Source: Ancylobacter aquaticus (lineage in GTDB: Bacteria > Pseudomonadota > Alphaproteobacteria > Rhizobiales > Xanthobacteraceae). From it: a stretch of DNA of 64,000 nt. The position numbers and the translations under genes are program-made. The notes beneath the pieces were generated by a model, which saw only the letters and a list, made by a program, of their open reading frames with translations, searched no databases and was not told where the DNA came from. Each line of letters opens with the position of its first letter. Positions within the stretch are counted from its first letter, which is position 1. Where the stretch lies: assembly GCF_004339465.1 (NCBI RefSeq), contig NZ_SMFY01000006.1, forward strand, positions 1 to 64,000, in the 5' to 3' direction. Shown here one piece after another: positions 43,131 through 52,358 of the stretch.

Positions 43131-43553
43131 ACCGCCGGTGAGCACGAAGCCGAAAGGGCGTCCCTGACCATCTGCGCGGGCGTGGATTTTGCTCTTAAGG
43201 CCGCCGCGGCTTCGACCAGAACCTTCCTTATGAGACCCCCTTTTGCGCCCGCTGCCAGAGAGTGGCCGCGCACGCACCGTGGTGCTGTCGATCATATGCT
43301 GCCAGTCGTCGGTGAGCCCAAGCTCGACCAACGTTTCCAGCAAGGCGTCCCACACCCCTTGCTCGGCGCAGCGACGGAACCGGACATAGACCGAGTTACA
43401 ATTGCCATAGCGTTCGTGCATGTCGCGCCAGGGGCAGCCGACCCGAAGCACGTAGAGCATTCCGTTCAGAAAACGGCGATTGTCCAGGGCCGGCCGGGAC
43501 CACCGGCCACGCTCGGCCGGCAACAATGCCCCAACCACAGCCCACTCAATCAT
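43131..43553 (-). pseudogene. IS5-family transposase, N-terminal fragment
   Basis: About 141 codons match the N-terminal part of an IS5/IS427-group transposase: MIEWAVVGALLPAERGRW, YVLRVGCPWRDMHERYG, DSTTVRAR and GRSRGGLKSKIHARADGQG. The first catalytic Asp region (IDSTTVRA) is present, but the remaining catalytic residues are gone because the frame continues into IS3-type sequence. It cannot encode a working enzyme. Confidence 0.82.
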
Positions 43554-43721
43554 CCGTCAGATCGCCCCGAGCCAAATCTGCCCCCTCTGAACGGAAGCCT
43601 TGAATCAGTCAGACAGCGATTTGGGAATCCCTTTTGTCAACACGGCCTAGGTGTTTAGTCCCACAGTGTGATGGCGTATCATTATCTCCATTGGAGAGGG
43701 ACACGCTATGGGCCAGGTTCT

Positions 43722-45710
43722 TCACGGGAGCGCCAAGGAGCGAGGTGGCGTCATGGCCGCAGCCAGCGCCGGCGCCGCGACTGTTATGGCACCCCAGTGC
43801 GAGAGGTGGTCGTCGTCGACATAGAGCGGCTTTCCGTCCCGCTCGATTCCGCACGATTTGGGGCCGCAGAAGACCGGCCAGATGGAAAGCAACTTCACCC
43901 CGTTTCGTCCCGCGGAGAGCTCGGCAAGGACCGTATCGACTTCGCCCGCCCGTTCCTCGACCTCCTGCCGGGCAACGCCGCCAGGGTCATTGAGCGCGAA
44001 GAGCCGGGCCAAGGCGGCTGCGCGAGGCACGTCGAATCCCTGCTCCGGCACCTGGCCAATGATGATCGTCTTGAGGCCAAGTTTCGACAGCCGTTCGAGC
44101 GTGCGTGTCAGGCTGCGGGCGAAAACCCGCTTCGTTTCTTCGGGAGAGGCGGAAACGGTTTCCCCATCGGTCAATCGGGCTCTGAGTGCGCCTCCCACCT
44201 CATTGCTCACGCCGGTCCAAAGGCCGGCCCAGCGCCCCGCGAGGACGACAGTGGTGAGGTTCTTGTTGTCGCGCAGGAACTCCCAGACCCGAGCCTTGAA
44301 GCCGTTGCAGGTAGCGGTCCACTCTGGTTCAGAGCCCAACCTCTCGGCACCATCCAGCAATGGGCACCCAGGATCCCAAAGCAGCGTGCCGGCGGTGTCG
44401 CCCATGATGTCGGACGTTTCGACCGCCGCGCGGATTGCAGACGCATGGCTGTCGCCGATGACGGCGTAGCTGACAGGCGCGTCAGGATTCCCGAACCGGC
44501 ATTCGGCATGGAAGCCCCCCTCCGGACAGATGGAGTCGAGCGGATCAATGTCCCCCTTGCCGGCGAGCGCCTCCCGGCCGCGCTCGTTCAGCCGGGAAGG
44601 GAAGCCATCGGCCGCGATGGAAACGAGCGCGAGCGCAACGAAGGCCGCCGAGCCCGCCCCGACAAGTCCAAGAGCCCGCCGGTTCGGCGTTACGCGCCGG
44701 TTGCGGAAGGGCATCTCCACATAGCGCCAGGACAGGAAGGCGACGGCGAAGGTGAGGATGACAACGATTGTCGCTGCAGCCGCGCTCAGGTTGATACCCA
44801 AGTGAATCCGCACCGCCGCAAGCAACGGCCAGTGCCAGAGATAGGCCGAATACGACAGGAGTCCGATGAACACGAGCGTGCCTGAGCCAAGGACCCGCTG
44901 GGCGACCCAGGAATGGCCGCCGGCCAGGATAATCAGCGCGGCGCCGCCGCAGGGCATCAGCGCCACCCATCCCGGAAAGACTGAATCGCTGCGGATATAG
45001 AAGAGCGAAAACAGGATCAGCCCGACGCCGATGGCGGGCAAAACCTCGCGCACATGCCTGTTATGGATGACAGGCAGCCCGGCCACCGCAATCGTGCCGC
45101 CCAGTGTGAGTTCCCAGGCGCGTCCGGGGAGAAGGAAATAGGCGACCGAAAATTTGTTGTACGAAAGCCAGAGGCCGATGCAGAAGGCCACGATGGTGCC
45201 GAGGGCAAGGATATATTTGATCGGAAGGTGCAGCCGGTGGACGACGATCAGAAAGACCGGAAACAATAAATAGAACTGCTCTTCGACCGCCAGCGACCAC
45301 GTATGCAGCAGGGGCATGAACTCGGCAGCCGGTGCGAAATACCCTGTCTTGAGCCAAAAATAGACATTGGAGAGGGACAAGAGCGCCGCCAGCCCGGATT
45401 CCGCCGCGCCTCTCGCCTGATCCGGCAGGGAGATGACTTGGAACGCGCCGACGGTGACGAGCAGCATCACGAGGAGGGCCGGCATGATGCGCCGCACCCG
45501 GCGTTCATAGAAGCGCAGCACGGAAAACTCGCCCGCCTGCATCTCCCGGAAAATGATTGACGTGATGAGATAGCCGCTGATGACGAAAAAGATGTCGACC
45601 CCGACGAAGCCGCCGGGAAGCCAGTCCGCGCCCGCGTGGAACAGGATGACCGGGATGACCGCAAGCGCGCGCAGGCCGTCTATGTCGGGCCGATAGGACG
45701 AGGATTTCAT
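43722..45710 (-). CDS. Acyltransferase-3/SGNH membrane protein, OafA-like
   Basis: This 662-residue protein has an acyltransferase-3 membrane domain of about ten helices (residues 1-370), opening with YRPDIDGLRALAVIPVILFHAG and containing [15 protein letters not shown]-terminal periplasmic SGNH domain (about 420-655) has the VIGDSHAS serine block and DDDHLSHWG His block. Such proteins O-acetylate polysaccharides. I chose the ATG at 45710, which overlaps the stop of the broken antiterminator gene in ATGA. A similar gene lies at 52355, but orientation here is opposite to the main EPS genes. Confidence 0.92.
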   Translation of the reverse strand: MKSSSYRPDIDGLRALAVIPVILFHAGADWLPGGFVGVDIFFVISGYLITSIIFREMQAGEFSVLRFYERRVRRIMPALLVMLLVTVGAFQVISLPDQARGAAESGLAALLSLSNVYFWLKTGYFAPAAEFMPLLHTWSLAVEEQFYLLFPVFLIVVHRLHLPIKYILALGTIVAFCIGLWLSYNKFSVAYFLLPGRAWELTLGGTIAVAGLPVIHNRHVREVLPAIGVGLILFSLFYIRSDSVFPGWVALMPCGGAALIILAGGHSWVAQRVLGSGTLVFIGLLSYSAYLWHWPLLAAVRIHLGINLSAAAATIVVILTFAVAFLSWRYVEMPFRNRRVTPNRRALGLVGAGSAAFVALALVSIAADGFPSRLNERGREALAGKGDIDPLDSICPEGGFHAECRFGNPDAPVSYAVIGDSHASAIRAAVETSDIMGDTAGTLLWDPGCPLLDGAERLGSEPEWTATCNGFKARVWEFLRDNKNLTTVVLAGRWAGLWTGVSNEVGGALRARLTDGETVSASPEETKRVFARSLTRTLERLSKLGLKTIIIGQVPEQGFDVPRAAALARLFALNDPGGVARQEVEERAGEVDTVLAELSAGRNGVKLLSIWPVFCGPKSCGIERDGKPLYVDDDHLSHWGAITVAAPALAAAMTPPRSLALP

Positions 45711-45987
45711 GAACGGCGTTCCGGAGGTAAGGCAAACGCGCCTTGCTTGTCGGCGGCGACGGTGAGGATGGCCGGACCCCAATGCAAGGAGGCGCGGCCT
45801 TCGCAGCGGTAGATCGGTTCGATGGTCGCGATGAAAGCGGCAACCCGTCCTTCGACCGTCGCGTGACGATCTCCATCGGCAGGAAGGCTGCAGAATCCTG
45901 GCGATGCAGATTCCGTTCGGCTATGCGGCCGCAGTTCGGCTTCACCAGCGCCAGAAATCCGTGCGCCCTTGCCTCGTCAATGCTCAT
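45707..45987 (-). pseudogene. Broken RfaH/NusG-type antiterminator
   Basis: The upstream frame begins MSIDEARAHGFLALVKPN and reads CGRIAERNLHRQDSAAFLP then MEIVTRR, matching the N-terminal (NGN) domain of NusG/RfaH-like proteins. The frame then shifts, and another minus-strand frame gives FIATIEPIYRCEGRASL and LTVAADKQGAFALP, matching the end of the KOW domain. About 60-80 central codons appear to be lost. The residual TGA overlaps the acyltransferase start. Such specialised NusG paralogs help long polysaccharide operons to be transcribed. Family recognition was by eye. Confidence 0.65.
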
Positions 45988-46217
45988 CAAGCCGCGTACC
46001 CCGCCACAGATGCGCATCTAGCGTTGAGTGCCGGACGAATTCAAGCCGTAGGCGGAGTGTCGCGGTTGCGAGTGACTCCCGGGGTGGCTACGCCCTTCTC
46101 GCGGCCGGTTTCGTGTGATATCGCTCGAAATTGAACGATGTACCGGATTCGATTCCATTCTCCCCACGCCACGGCGCCGAGAAGGCGGCCTTCGTGCGGT
46201 AGCTTGAGGCGTTGGGG
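45988..46217. other. Divergent promoter region between antiterminator remnant and MarR-type gene
   Basis: This 230-bp spacer has one good palindrome (46120-46139, listed separately). The rest shows no gene or hairpin I can support. It probably held promoters for both the acyltransferase operon and the EPS train. Confidence 0.4.
46120..46139. promoter_or_regulatory. 20-bp imperfect palindrome, candidate MarR-type operator
   Basis: ATCGCTCGAA and ATTGAACGAT pair at seven to eight of ten positions (half site ATCGnTCnA). The site lies 79-98 bases upstream of the EPS-type MarR gene, a position where such regulators often bind their own promoter. Confidence 0.45.
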
Positions 46218-46592
46218 ATGGCGGGGAGGCGCGACAGGCTGCAGGAAGATGCAAGGCTCCGCGTGCTTCGCCTGCTTCAGGAAAACGCGGAAATGTCGCA
46301 GCGGGAACTCGCCGAAGCGGTCGGGATCAGCGTCGGCGGCGTCCATTACGTGCTGAGCGCGCTGATCGAGAAAGGCCTGGTGAAGCTCGGCAATTTCACC
46401 GCCGCCAAGGACAAGCGACGCTATGCCTACATCCTGACGCGGATGGGGATTGCCGCGAAGGCGAAGATCGCGCGGCGGGTTCTCAGGAGGAAGATCGACG
46501 AGTATGAGGCGCTCAAGGCAGAAATCGACGCATTGCGTGACGAGATTGGCGAGGAGCCGGCGCCGGGCGGGCACGGGGTGGCGCGGCGGTGA
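46218..46592 (+). CDS. EPS-associated MarR-type transcriptional regulator
   Basis: This 124-residue protein has a winged helix-turn-helix (LRVLRLLQENAEMSQRELAE, then VGISVGGVHYVLSALIEKGLVKLGNF) and a C-terminal helical segment (residues 85-112) that fits dimerisation. It matches the small MarR-type family found at exopolysaccharide loci. The ATG at 46218 has GAGG eight bases upstream. It heads the plus-strand polysaccharide gene train, with 73 bases before the deacetylase gene. Confidence 0.88.
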   Translation: MAGRRDRLQEDARLRVLRLLQENAEMSQRELAEAVGISVGGVHYVLSALIEKGLVKLGNFTAAKDKRRYAYILTRMGIAAKAKIARRVLRRKIDEYEALKAEIDALRDEIGEEPAPGGHGVARR

Positions 46593-46665
46593 ATGAGCCT
46601 ACGGATGGCCCCTGCCGTTGCGAACCGCTACAACGCGCACGAGCTCCCGTGAAAGGTGGCCTTTT

Positions 46666-47613
46666 ATGAGCGGCCAATTTGTCATTTCGCTCGATTTCGA
46701 ACTTCTCTGGGGCGTGCGGGATCATGCGGACCGGAGGAGCTATGGCGCGAATATTCTGGGGGCCCGCACCGCCATCCCGCAGATTCTCGACCAGTTCGCC
46801 GCGAACGATGTCCGGGCGACCTGGGCCATTGTCGGCTTCCTCTTCTGCGAGAACAAGGAAGAGCTGCTCGACTGCGTGCCCGAGGTGTTGCCCGCCTACA
46901 CCAATGCCCGGTTTTCCAATTATGGCTATTTCGACGAAATCGGCCGCGACGAGAGGACCGACCCGTATTATTTCGCGCCTTCGCTGATCGATCAGATCGC
47001 GCAGACGCCGGGCCAGGAGATCGGCACGCATACGCTTTCGCATTTTTATTGCCTCGAGGATGGCGCGACCCCGGAGGCCTTCGAGGCGGATCTGAAGGGC
47101 GCGCTCCGCCTGGCCTCACGCCGCGGCATCACGCTCGGCTCGATCGTCTTCCCACGCAACCAGTTCGCGGCGGCGCATCTCGATGTATGCGCAAGGCTGG
47201 GCATTTCGACCTATCGCGGAAATCCGCCGGGCTGGGCCTATCACGCCGCCAAGGGCGAGGAGCAGACCTATCCGCGCCGCGCCCTGCGGCTCGTCGATGC
47301 CTATAGCGGCGTTCTTGGCGCCCACAGCTTCGCCCCGGCCGGCGGCAGCCCGGCAAACGTGCCGGCCAGTCGCTTCCTGCGCCCCTGCGCGGGCCGTCTG
47401 GCGCGGCTGCACCCGCTGCACATCGCCACGATCAAGCTCGGCATGACGGCCGCGGCCAGGGCCGGGGCGGGCTACCATCTGTGGTGGCACCCGCACAATT
47501 TCGGCCGGCATGTCGAGGCGAACCTTGCGGGACTGCAGCAGATCATCGCGCATTTCCGTTCCTTGCGGGAGGCCCACGGAATGACCTCTCTGACCATGGC
47601 CGGGGCGGCATGA
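46666..47613 (+). CDS. Polysaccharide deacetylase-family protein
   Basis: This 315-residue protein has the NodB-like fold: the metal-binding opening ISLDFELLWGVRD (residues 5-17), AIVGFLFC, and the His motif GTHTLSHF (about 120-127). A later WWHPHNFG supplies another His. It could remove N-acetyl groups from lipid-linked sugars or polymer; no signal peptide is visible, so a cytoplasmic substrate is likely. AAAGGTGG precedes the ATG. Its stop overlaps the next start. Confidence 0.9.
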   Translation: MSGQFVISLDFELLWGVRDHADRRSYGANILGARTAIPQILDQFAANDVRATWAIVGFLFCENKEELLDCVPEVLPAYTNARFSNYGYFDEIGRDERTDPYYFAPSLIDQIAQTPGQEIGTHTLSHFYCLEDGATPEAFEADLKGALRLASRRGITLGSIVFPRNQFAAAHLDVCARLGISTYRGNPPGWAYHAAKGEEQTYPRRALRLVDAYSGVLGAHSFAPAGGSPANVPASRFLRPCAGRLARLHPLHIATIKLGMTAAARAGAGYHLWWHPHNFGRHVEANLAGLQQIIAHFRSLREAHGMTSLTMAGAA

Positions 47614-48602
47614 GCGACGTGTCCATATCGATCGAGGGCATCGGACCGGAGCTGCTGGAGGCCTACGAGGTTTCCGGCATGGACCGTGGCAAGGCGGGCG
47701 AAGGGGCGATCGCATGGGCGTTCGCGTCGAACCCGCGTCCCTTCGCGGTGGCCCGCCAGGACGGCGTCATCACCGGCGTCTCGGCCTATATATTGTCGCG
47801 CATGAAGTTCGGTGCGGCCACGGGGACGGGCCTGCAGGCGGTGGACTCGTTCGTCTCCAGCGCCATGCGGGGCAAAGGCGTCTTTACGCAGCTCGCCCGC
47901 GCCTATGACGCGCATGCGGGGGAGACCGGGGCCGATCTTGTCTGGGGGTTTCCGAACGACAATGCGGCTCCGGCGTGGTTCGGCAAGCTCGGCTGGGGGA
48001 ACCTCGGCCAGGTGCCCTTTCTCATCAAGCCGCTGAGGGCGGGCTATCTGCTTCGCAAGGCCGGGCTCGGCCTCGATTTTCCTATTGCCTTCTCGCGCGA
48101 TCAACATCTGCCGGCGGTGACGGAAATAGGCGACTGGGCGGATGTGCTGTGGGAACGCGAGGCGGCCGGAATCGGCTGCGCGAGCGTGCGCGACCGTGCG
48201 TTTCTCTCGCACAGGCTGATCCAGGCGCCGCAGGCGGGCGAGTACCGTTTGGTCGCCGACACCGATTCGGTGCGCCCGGCGCTGGTGGCGACGCGCGAGG
48301 CCACCAGGCATGGTGGCCGGATCGGCTATCTCATGGAAGCCCTTGGCGGGCCCTCCCTGTCCGGGCTGCTGAATTCGGAACTGGGGCGGCTGCGGGGGCG
48401 CGGGGTCGATCTCGTCCTCGCCTGGTCCTTTCCCTGGTCGCCGAACTACCGCATGTTGAGGAAGGCAGGCTTCCTGCCGCTTCCCAAACGTCTTCGGCCG
48501 ATCCGGATCTGGTTCGGCAGCCGGTCCAGAACGGCTGTGGCGTCCCGTGCAGGCGAGGCCAGGCAGTGGTATCTCAGCTACCTCGACAGCGATACGGTTT
48601 GA
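47610..48602 (+). CDS. GNAT-like acetyltransferase of the EPS locus
   Basis: This 330-residue soluble protein has a GNAT-type core: [23 protein letters not shown] near residues 70-93 with the R-G-K-G acetyl-CoA loop, then [18 protein letters not shown]. The second half (about 200-320) resembles another degenerate acetyltransferase domain, ending [11 protein letters not shown]. The ATG overlaps the deacetylase stop (ATGA). It may acetylate a nucleotide sugar or a lipid-linked sugar; substrate unknown. Confidence 0.78.
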   Translation: MSDVSISIEGIGPELLEAYEVSGMDRGKAGEGAIAWAFASNPRPFAVARQDGVITGVSAYILSRMKFGAATGTGLQAVDSFVSSAMRGKGVFTQLARAYDAHAGETGADLVWGFPNDNAAPAWFGKLGWGNLGQVPFLIKPLRAGYLLRKAGLGLDFPIAFSRDQHLPAVTEIGDWADVLWEREAAGIGCASVRDRAFLSHRLIQAPQAGEYRLVADTDSVRPALVATREATRHGGRIGYLMEALGGPSLSGLLNSELGRLRGRGVDLVLAWSFPWSPNYRMLRKAGFLPLPKRLRPIRIWFGSRSRTAVASRAGEARQWYLSYLDSDTV

Positions 48603-48621
48603 GACGGGAACGGGACAGATT

Positions 48622-49647
48622 GTGACTGCTAATCTCCGCCGGGTACTCATCACCGGCACAGCCGGCTTCATCGGCTTTCACCTGGCACGGCTGCTCCTGG
48701 CGGAAGGTTTCCGTGTCCAGGGCTATGACGGCATGACGGATTATTACGACGTCCGGCTCAAGCAGCGTCGCCACGCCATGCTGCTGCAGAACCCGCATTT
48801 CTCGGCCGTGGAGGGGATGCTGGAGGACCAGGTGCGGTTCGACGCCGTTGCCGACGACTTCCAGCCCGAGGTGATCGTCCACCTCGCCGCCCAGGCGGGA
48901 GTGCGCTACAGCCTCGAAAACCCGCGCGCCTATCTCGATTCCAATGTGATCGGCACCTTCAACGTGATGGAGGCGGCGCGGCGGTTGAAGGTCGGGCACC
49001 TGTTGATGGCCTCGACCTCCTCCGTCTATGGCGCCAATGAGGACATGCCCTTCATCGAGACCGAGAAGGCCGACACCCAGCTCACCATCTACGCCGCGAC
49101 GAAGAAGGCCAATGAGAGCATGGGGCACGCCTATGCCCATCTGTGGGACCTGCCCACCACCATGTTCCGGTTCTTCACCGTCTACGGGCCCTGGGGGCGG
49201 CCCGACCTCGCGCTCTACAAATTCGTCGATGCCATTCTCGAAGGGCGGCCGATCGACATCTACAATCACGGCGACATGTATCGCGACTTCACCTATGTCG
49301 ACGATCTGGTGCGCGGCATCCGGCTGCTGATCGACACGCCGCCGGTGCGTCCCGCCACAAGGGAGGCGATCGAGCCCGGCGACAGCCTTTCCCCTGTCGC
49401 GCCGTTCCGGATCGTGAATATCGGCAATTCCGACAAGGTGCGTTTGCTGGATTTCGTCGACGCGATCGAGGAGTGCCTCGGCCGCAAGGCGATCCGCAAC
49501 TACATGCCGATGCAGATGGGCGACGTGCCGGCGACCTGGGCGAATGCCGAGCTTCTGCAGAGCCTGACAGGCTACCGTCCGCAGACAGACTTCCGCGACG
49601 GCATTGCGCGTTTCGTGGAGTGGTTCAGAGAGTATTACGGCAAATGA
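48622..49647 (+). CDS. NAD-dependent sugar-nucleotide epimerase, UDP-glucuronate 4-epimerase-like
   Basis: This short-chain-type enzyme (341 aa) has the NAD loop [13 protein letters not shown], the catalytic Ser-Thr in STSSVYG and the YxxxK motif (YAATKK). The segments [18 protein letters not shown] and [11 protein letters not shown] are typical of UDP-glucuronate 4-epimerases, which make UDP-galacturonate. I chose GTG at 48622, 19 bases after the upstream stop. The next gene encodes a nucleotide-sugar dehydrogenase, so together they should make an acidic sugar precursor. Confidence 0.9.
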   Translation: MTANLRRVLITGTAGFIGFHLARLLLAEGFRVQGYDGMTDYYDVRLKQRRHAMLLQNPHFSAVEGMLEDQVRFDAVADDFQPEVIVHLAAQAGVRYSLENPRAYLDSNVIGTFNVMEAARRLKVGHLLMASTSSVYGANEDMPFIETEKADTQLTIYAATKKANESMGHAYAHLWDLPTTMFRFFTVYGPWGRPDLALYKFVDAILEGRPIDIYNHGDMYRDFTYVDDLVRGIRLLIDTPPVRPATREAIEPGDSLSPVAPFRIVNIGNSDKVRLLDFVDAIEECLGRKAIRNYMPMQMGDVPATWANAELLQSLTGYRPQTDFRDGIARFVEWFREYYGK

Positions 49648-50933
49648 CCATTCAGGCAACGCACGGCGCGCAAGACATCCTCGCCGTCATCGGTCTCGGC
49701 TATGTCGGCCTGCCGCTGGCGGTGGAGTTCGGCAAGGTCCGGCCGGTCGTCGGCTTCGACATCAACCAGGGGCGCATCGCCGAACTGGCCGCCGGCCATG
49801 ACCGCACGCTGGAGGTGACGGCGGGGGAGCTTGCCGAGGCGCATCTGCTGCGCTGCTCCTCCGATCGGGAGGACCTGCGCGCGGCACGGATCTACATCGT
49901 CACGGTCCCGACCCCCATCGACGCCCATAAGCGGCCGGATCTGACGCCGCTGCTGCGTGCCTCCGAAACGGTGGGAAGCGTGCTCAAGCGTGGCGACATC
50001 GTCATCTACGAGAGCACGGTCTATCCCGGCGCGACGGAGGAAGACTGCGTCCCGGTGCTCGAACGGGTTTCGGGCCTGCAATTCAATGTCGACTTCTTCT
50101 GCGGCTACAGCCCCGAGCGCTTAAACCCGGGCGACAAGGCGCACCGCCTGACCACGATCCGCAAGGTGACCTCCGGATCGACACCCGAGGTGGCCGACAG
50201 GGTCGACGCCCTCTACGCATCCATCGTGACCGCCGGCACTCACAAGGTGGGAAGCATTCGCGTCGCCGAGGCAGCGAAGGTGATCGAGAACACGCAGCGC
50301 GACCTCAACATCGCCCTCGTCAACGAACTCGCCATCATCTTCAATCGGATGGGCATCGACACCGATGCCGTGCTCAGGGCGGCGGCGACGAAATGGAACT
50401 TCCTGCCGTTTCGACCGGGCCTCGTTGGCGGCCACTGCATCGGCGTCGATCCCTACTACCTAACCCACAAGGCCGAAACGCTCGGCTATCATCCCCAGGT
50501 GATCCTGGCGGGCCGCCGCATCAATGACGGCATGGGCGCCTATGTCGCCGGCCAGATGGTCAAGGCGATGCTGAAGAAGCGCATCCAGATCGACGGCGCC
50601 CGCGTGCTGGTGCTGGGACTGACCTTCAAGGAAAACTGCCCGGACCTGCGCAACACCCGCGTCGTCGACGTGGTCGCCGAACTGAGGGAGTACGGTGTCG
50701 GCGTGGACGTGCACGACCCCTGGGTCGATGCGCAGGAGGCGCGGCACGAATACGGGCTCGACCTCATCACCGCGCCGGAGGGGCGGACGTATGACGGCGT
50801 TATCCTCGCGGTGGCCCACACCGCCTTCCGCGACATGGGCGCCGCCGCATTGCGGGCGCTGTGCGGCGAAACGCACGTGTTCTGCGACCTGAAGAGTGTC
50901 TTTGGCCACGATGAGAGCGATCTGAGACTGTGA
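49644..50933 (+). CDS. Nucleotide-sugar dehydrogenase, WbpA/TviB-like
   Basis: This 429-residue enzyme oxidises C6 of a UDP-hexose or UDP-N-acetylhexosamine to the uronic acid with two NAD+. The NAD loop is [17 protein letters not shown] and the catalytic Cys lies in [17 protein letters not shown] (about residues 255-271), a form typical of the TviB/WbpA/WbpO branch. The ATG overlaps the epimerase stop (ATGA). Together with the epimerase it predicts galacturonate- or N-acetyl-hexosaminuronate-type residues in the polymer. Confidence 0.93.
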   Translation: MTIQATHGAQDILAVIGLGYVGLPLAVEFGKVRPVVGFDINQGRIAELAAGHDRTLEVTAGELAEAHLLRCSSDREDLRAARIYIVTVPTPIDAHKRPDLTPLLRASETVGSVLKRGDIVIYESTVYPGATEEDCVPVLERVSGLQFNVDFFCGYSPERLNPGDKAHRLTTIRKVTSGSTPEVADRVDALYASIVTAGTHKVGSIRVAEAAKVIENTQRDLNIALVNELAIIFNRMGIDTDAVLRAAATKWNFLPFRPGLVGGHCIGVDPYYLTHKAETLGYHPQVILAGRRINDGMGAYVAGQMVKAMLKKRIQIDGARVLVLGLTFKENCPDLRNTRVVDVVAELREYGVGVDVHDPWVDAQEARHEYGLDLITAPEGRTYDGVILAVAHTAFRDMGAAALRALCGETHVFCDLKSVFGHDESDLRL

Positions 50934-51487
50934 GCGCTGCCCTTACCCTTGCCCGCGCGGAAGGACCGAACCTCGTCCTGCGGCTGATCCAGCCCGGGGA
51001 TGCGGCTTATCTTCACGCGCTGCGCACCGATGCGGCCTATAACGAGCACCTCTCGCCGGTGCAGGGCACGGCCGAGGACCAGCGTCGCTGGATCGAGGCC
51101 TACACGAGCCGCGAGGCCGAGGGACGCGAGTTCTACTATATCGCCGAGCGCCGCGACGGCACGCCCTGCGGTACTGTCCGGCTCTATAACATCCGGCCGG
51201 AAGGATTCACCTGGGGCAGTTGGATTCTCGACCGCAACAAGCCGCGCCGGGCCGCGCTCGAGAGCGCAGTCCTGTCGTTCGGCATCGGCTTCGACGTGCT
51301 GGGGCTCGACCAGGCCGATCTGGAGGTGCGCGCGGCGAACAGGCATGCGACATCCTTCTATCGCCGCTTCGGCATGACCGAGGTGGGGGGCACCGCTCAG
51401 GACCTGTTCTTTGTCTATCCGAAGGCACGGTTCCTGGCGGATCGCCCGGGTCATCTGGCGGTGCTGCGAGAGGCGGACGGGCAATGA
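50930..51487 (+). CDS. GNAT N-acetyltransferase, RimJ-like
   Basis: This 185-residue protein has a full GNAT fold with [18 protein letters not shown], the acetyl-CoA strand region [17 protein letters not shown] and [21 protein letters not shown]. It starts with GTG overlapping the dehydrogenase stop. In sugar loci such proteins (for example WecD- or PseH-like) acetylate amino sugars at the nucleotide level. The next gene makes a 3-keto sugar, so it may act on the 3-amino sugar, but this is inference. Confidence 0.88.
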   Translation: MSAALTLARAEGPNLVLRLIQPGDAAYLHALRTDAAYNEHLSPVQGTAEDQRRWIEAYTSREAEGREFYYIAERRDGTPCGTVRLYNIRPEGFTWGSWILDRNKPRRAALESAVLSFGIGFDVLGLDQADLEVRAANRHATSFYRRFGMTEVGGTAQDLFFVYPKARFLADRPGHLAVLREADGQ

Positions 51488-52242
51488 ACGGGATTCCAGC
51501 CGACTGCGTCGTTCCGGAGAGCGCCGAGATCGGCCCGGGCGTGACGCTCGGCCCGCGGGTGGTTCTCGCCGGAGAGGGAATCGTCGTGCGCTCCGGCGCC
51601 CGGCTGGATGCGGCTTGCGTCATCGGTGAGGGTGTGACGATCGGGCAGGGTGCCTGGGTGCGGCCGGGCGCGGTGGTCCTGCGCTCCGTGCCGCCGAATG
51701 CCATTGTCGAAGGCAATCCGGCGCAGGTCGTGGGCTATCTCAACGTCGCCGAGGCCGGGCGGCGGCCCGACCCCCGCCATGTCGACACAGCGAGCTTCGG
51801 CCACTTGCCGCGGCCCGCGCGGGTTTCGCTCGGCGTCGGCGACAGCGCGCTGTACCTGATGCGCCGGATCGCGGATTCGCGTGGAGGCCTGACGGTGGGC
51901 GAGGTCCCCACCGAGGTCCCCTTCACTCCAGCGCGCTATTTCGCGGTCTTCGATGTTCCCTCGATGGAGCTGAGGGGAGAGCACGCGCACCGCCAATGCC
52001 AGCAATTCCTGATCTGCCTGCACGGATCCTGCCGCGTCCTGCTCGACGATGGCCGGGCACGCTGCGAGGTGACGCTCGATCGTCCTGATCTCGGTGTCTT
52101 CATGCCGCAGATGATCTGGGGCACCCAGTACCGCTACAGTGCCGATGCCGTTCTGCTGGTATTTGCCTCGCGCACCTATGAGGCCGAGGATTATCTGCGG
52201 ACCTACGATGCGTTCCTGGCCGAGCTGGCTCTTGCGGGGTGA
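51484..52242 (+). CDS. Hexapeptide-repeat segment fused to a sugar 3,4-ketoisomerase (FdtA/WxcM-like)
   Basis: This 252-residue fusion has a short left-handed beta-helix segment (residues 1-85, hexapeptide repeats such as IGPGVTLGPRVVLAGEGIVV) and a cupin domain (about 110-250) with the FdtA signature RGEHAHRQCQQFLICLHG. The cupin converts dTDP-4-keto-6-deoxyglucose to its 3-keto isomer. The architecture resembles the FdtD fusion of Shewanella, but the acetyltransferase half is only about half length here. A downstream aminotransferase supplies the next step. Confidence 0.85.
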   Translation: MNGIPADCVVPESAEIGPGVTLGPRVVLAGEGIVVRSGARLDAACVIGEGVTIGQGAWVRPGAVVLRSVPPNAIVEGNPAQVVGYLNVAEAGRRPDPRHVDTASFGHLPRPARVSLGVGDSALYLMRRIADSRGGLTVGEVPTEVPFTPARYFAVFDVPSMELRGEHAHRQCQQFLICLHGSCRVLLDDGRARCEVTLDRPDLGVFMPQMIWGTQYRYSADAVLLVFASRTYEAEDYLRTYDAFLAELALAG

Positions 52243-52247
52243 GGGGC

Positions 52248-52358
52248 ATGTCGCCGGAAACCCGTCCCGCAGCGCCGGTTTCAACGGCTGCCGACTCCCC
52301 CGGGCCGAATGACATTCGTCCGTTTTCTTCCGTTGCGAAGAAAGAGGGCAGGCCATGA
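52248..52358 (+). CDS. 36-residue coupling ORF
   Basis: An ATG at 52248, preceded by GAGGGG at close spacing, opens a 36-codon frame (MSPETRPAAPV to KKEGRP) whose TGA overlaps the acyltransferase start in ATGA. It fills the only larger spacer among these genes. The peptide is Pro/Ala/Ser rich, with no motif. It may serve to carry ribosomes from the upstream gene into the acyltransferase gene. Confidence 0.45.
   Translation: MSPETRPAAPVSTAADSPGPNDIRPFSSVAKKEGRP

Larger units (their letters stand above)
42650..43600. mobile_element. Decayed composite of an IS5-type and an IS3-type insertion sequence
   Basis: This 0.95-kb stretch carries two transposase remnants on the minus strand, fused head to tail. 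An IS5-family 5' part (43553-43131) runs in frame into the start of an IS3-family OrfB, which itself has an internal deletion near 42950. No intact terminal inverted repeats are recognisable to me. The outer limits are approximate. The scar lies between the O-antigen-ligase-like gene and the acyltransferase gene. Confidence 0.75.

Noticed and set aside
49143-49643. An N-terminal extension that would fuse about 167 residues to the nucleotide-sugar dehydrogenase.
   Set aside because: It is the out-of-frame reading of the epimerase gene. The dehydrogenase fold starts right after the ATG at 49644, which overlaps the epimerase stop.
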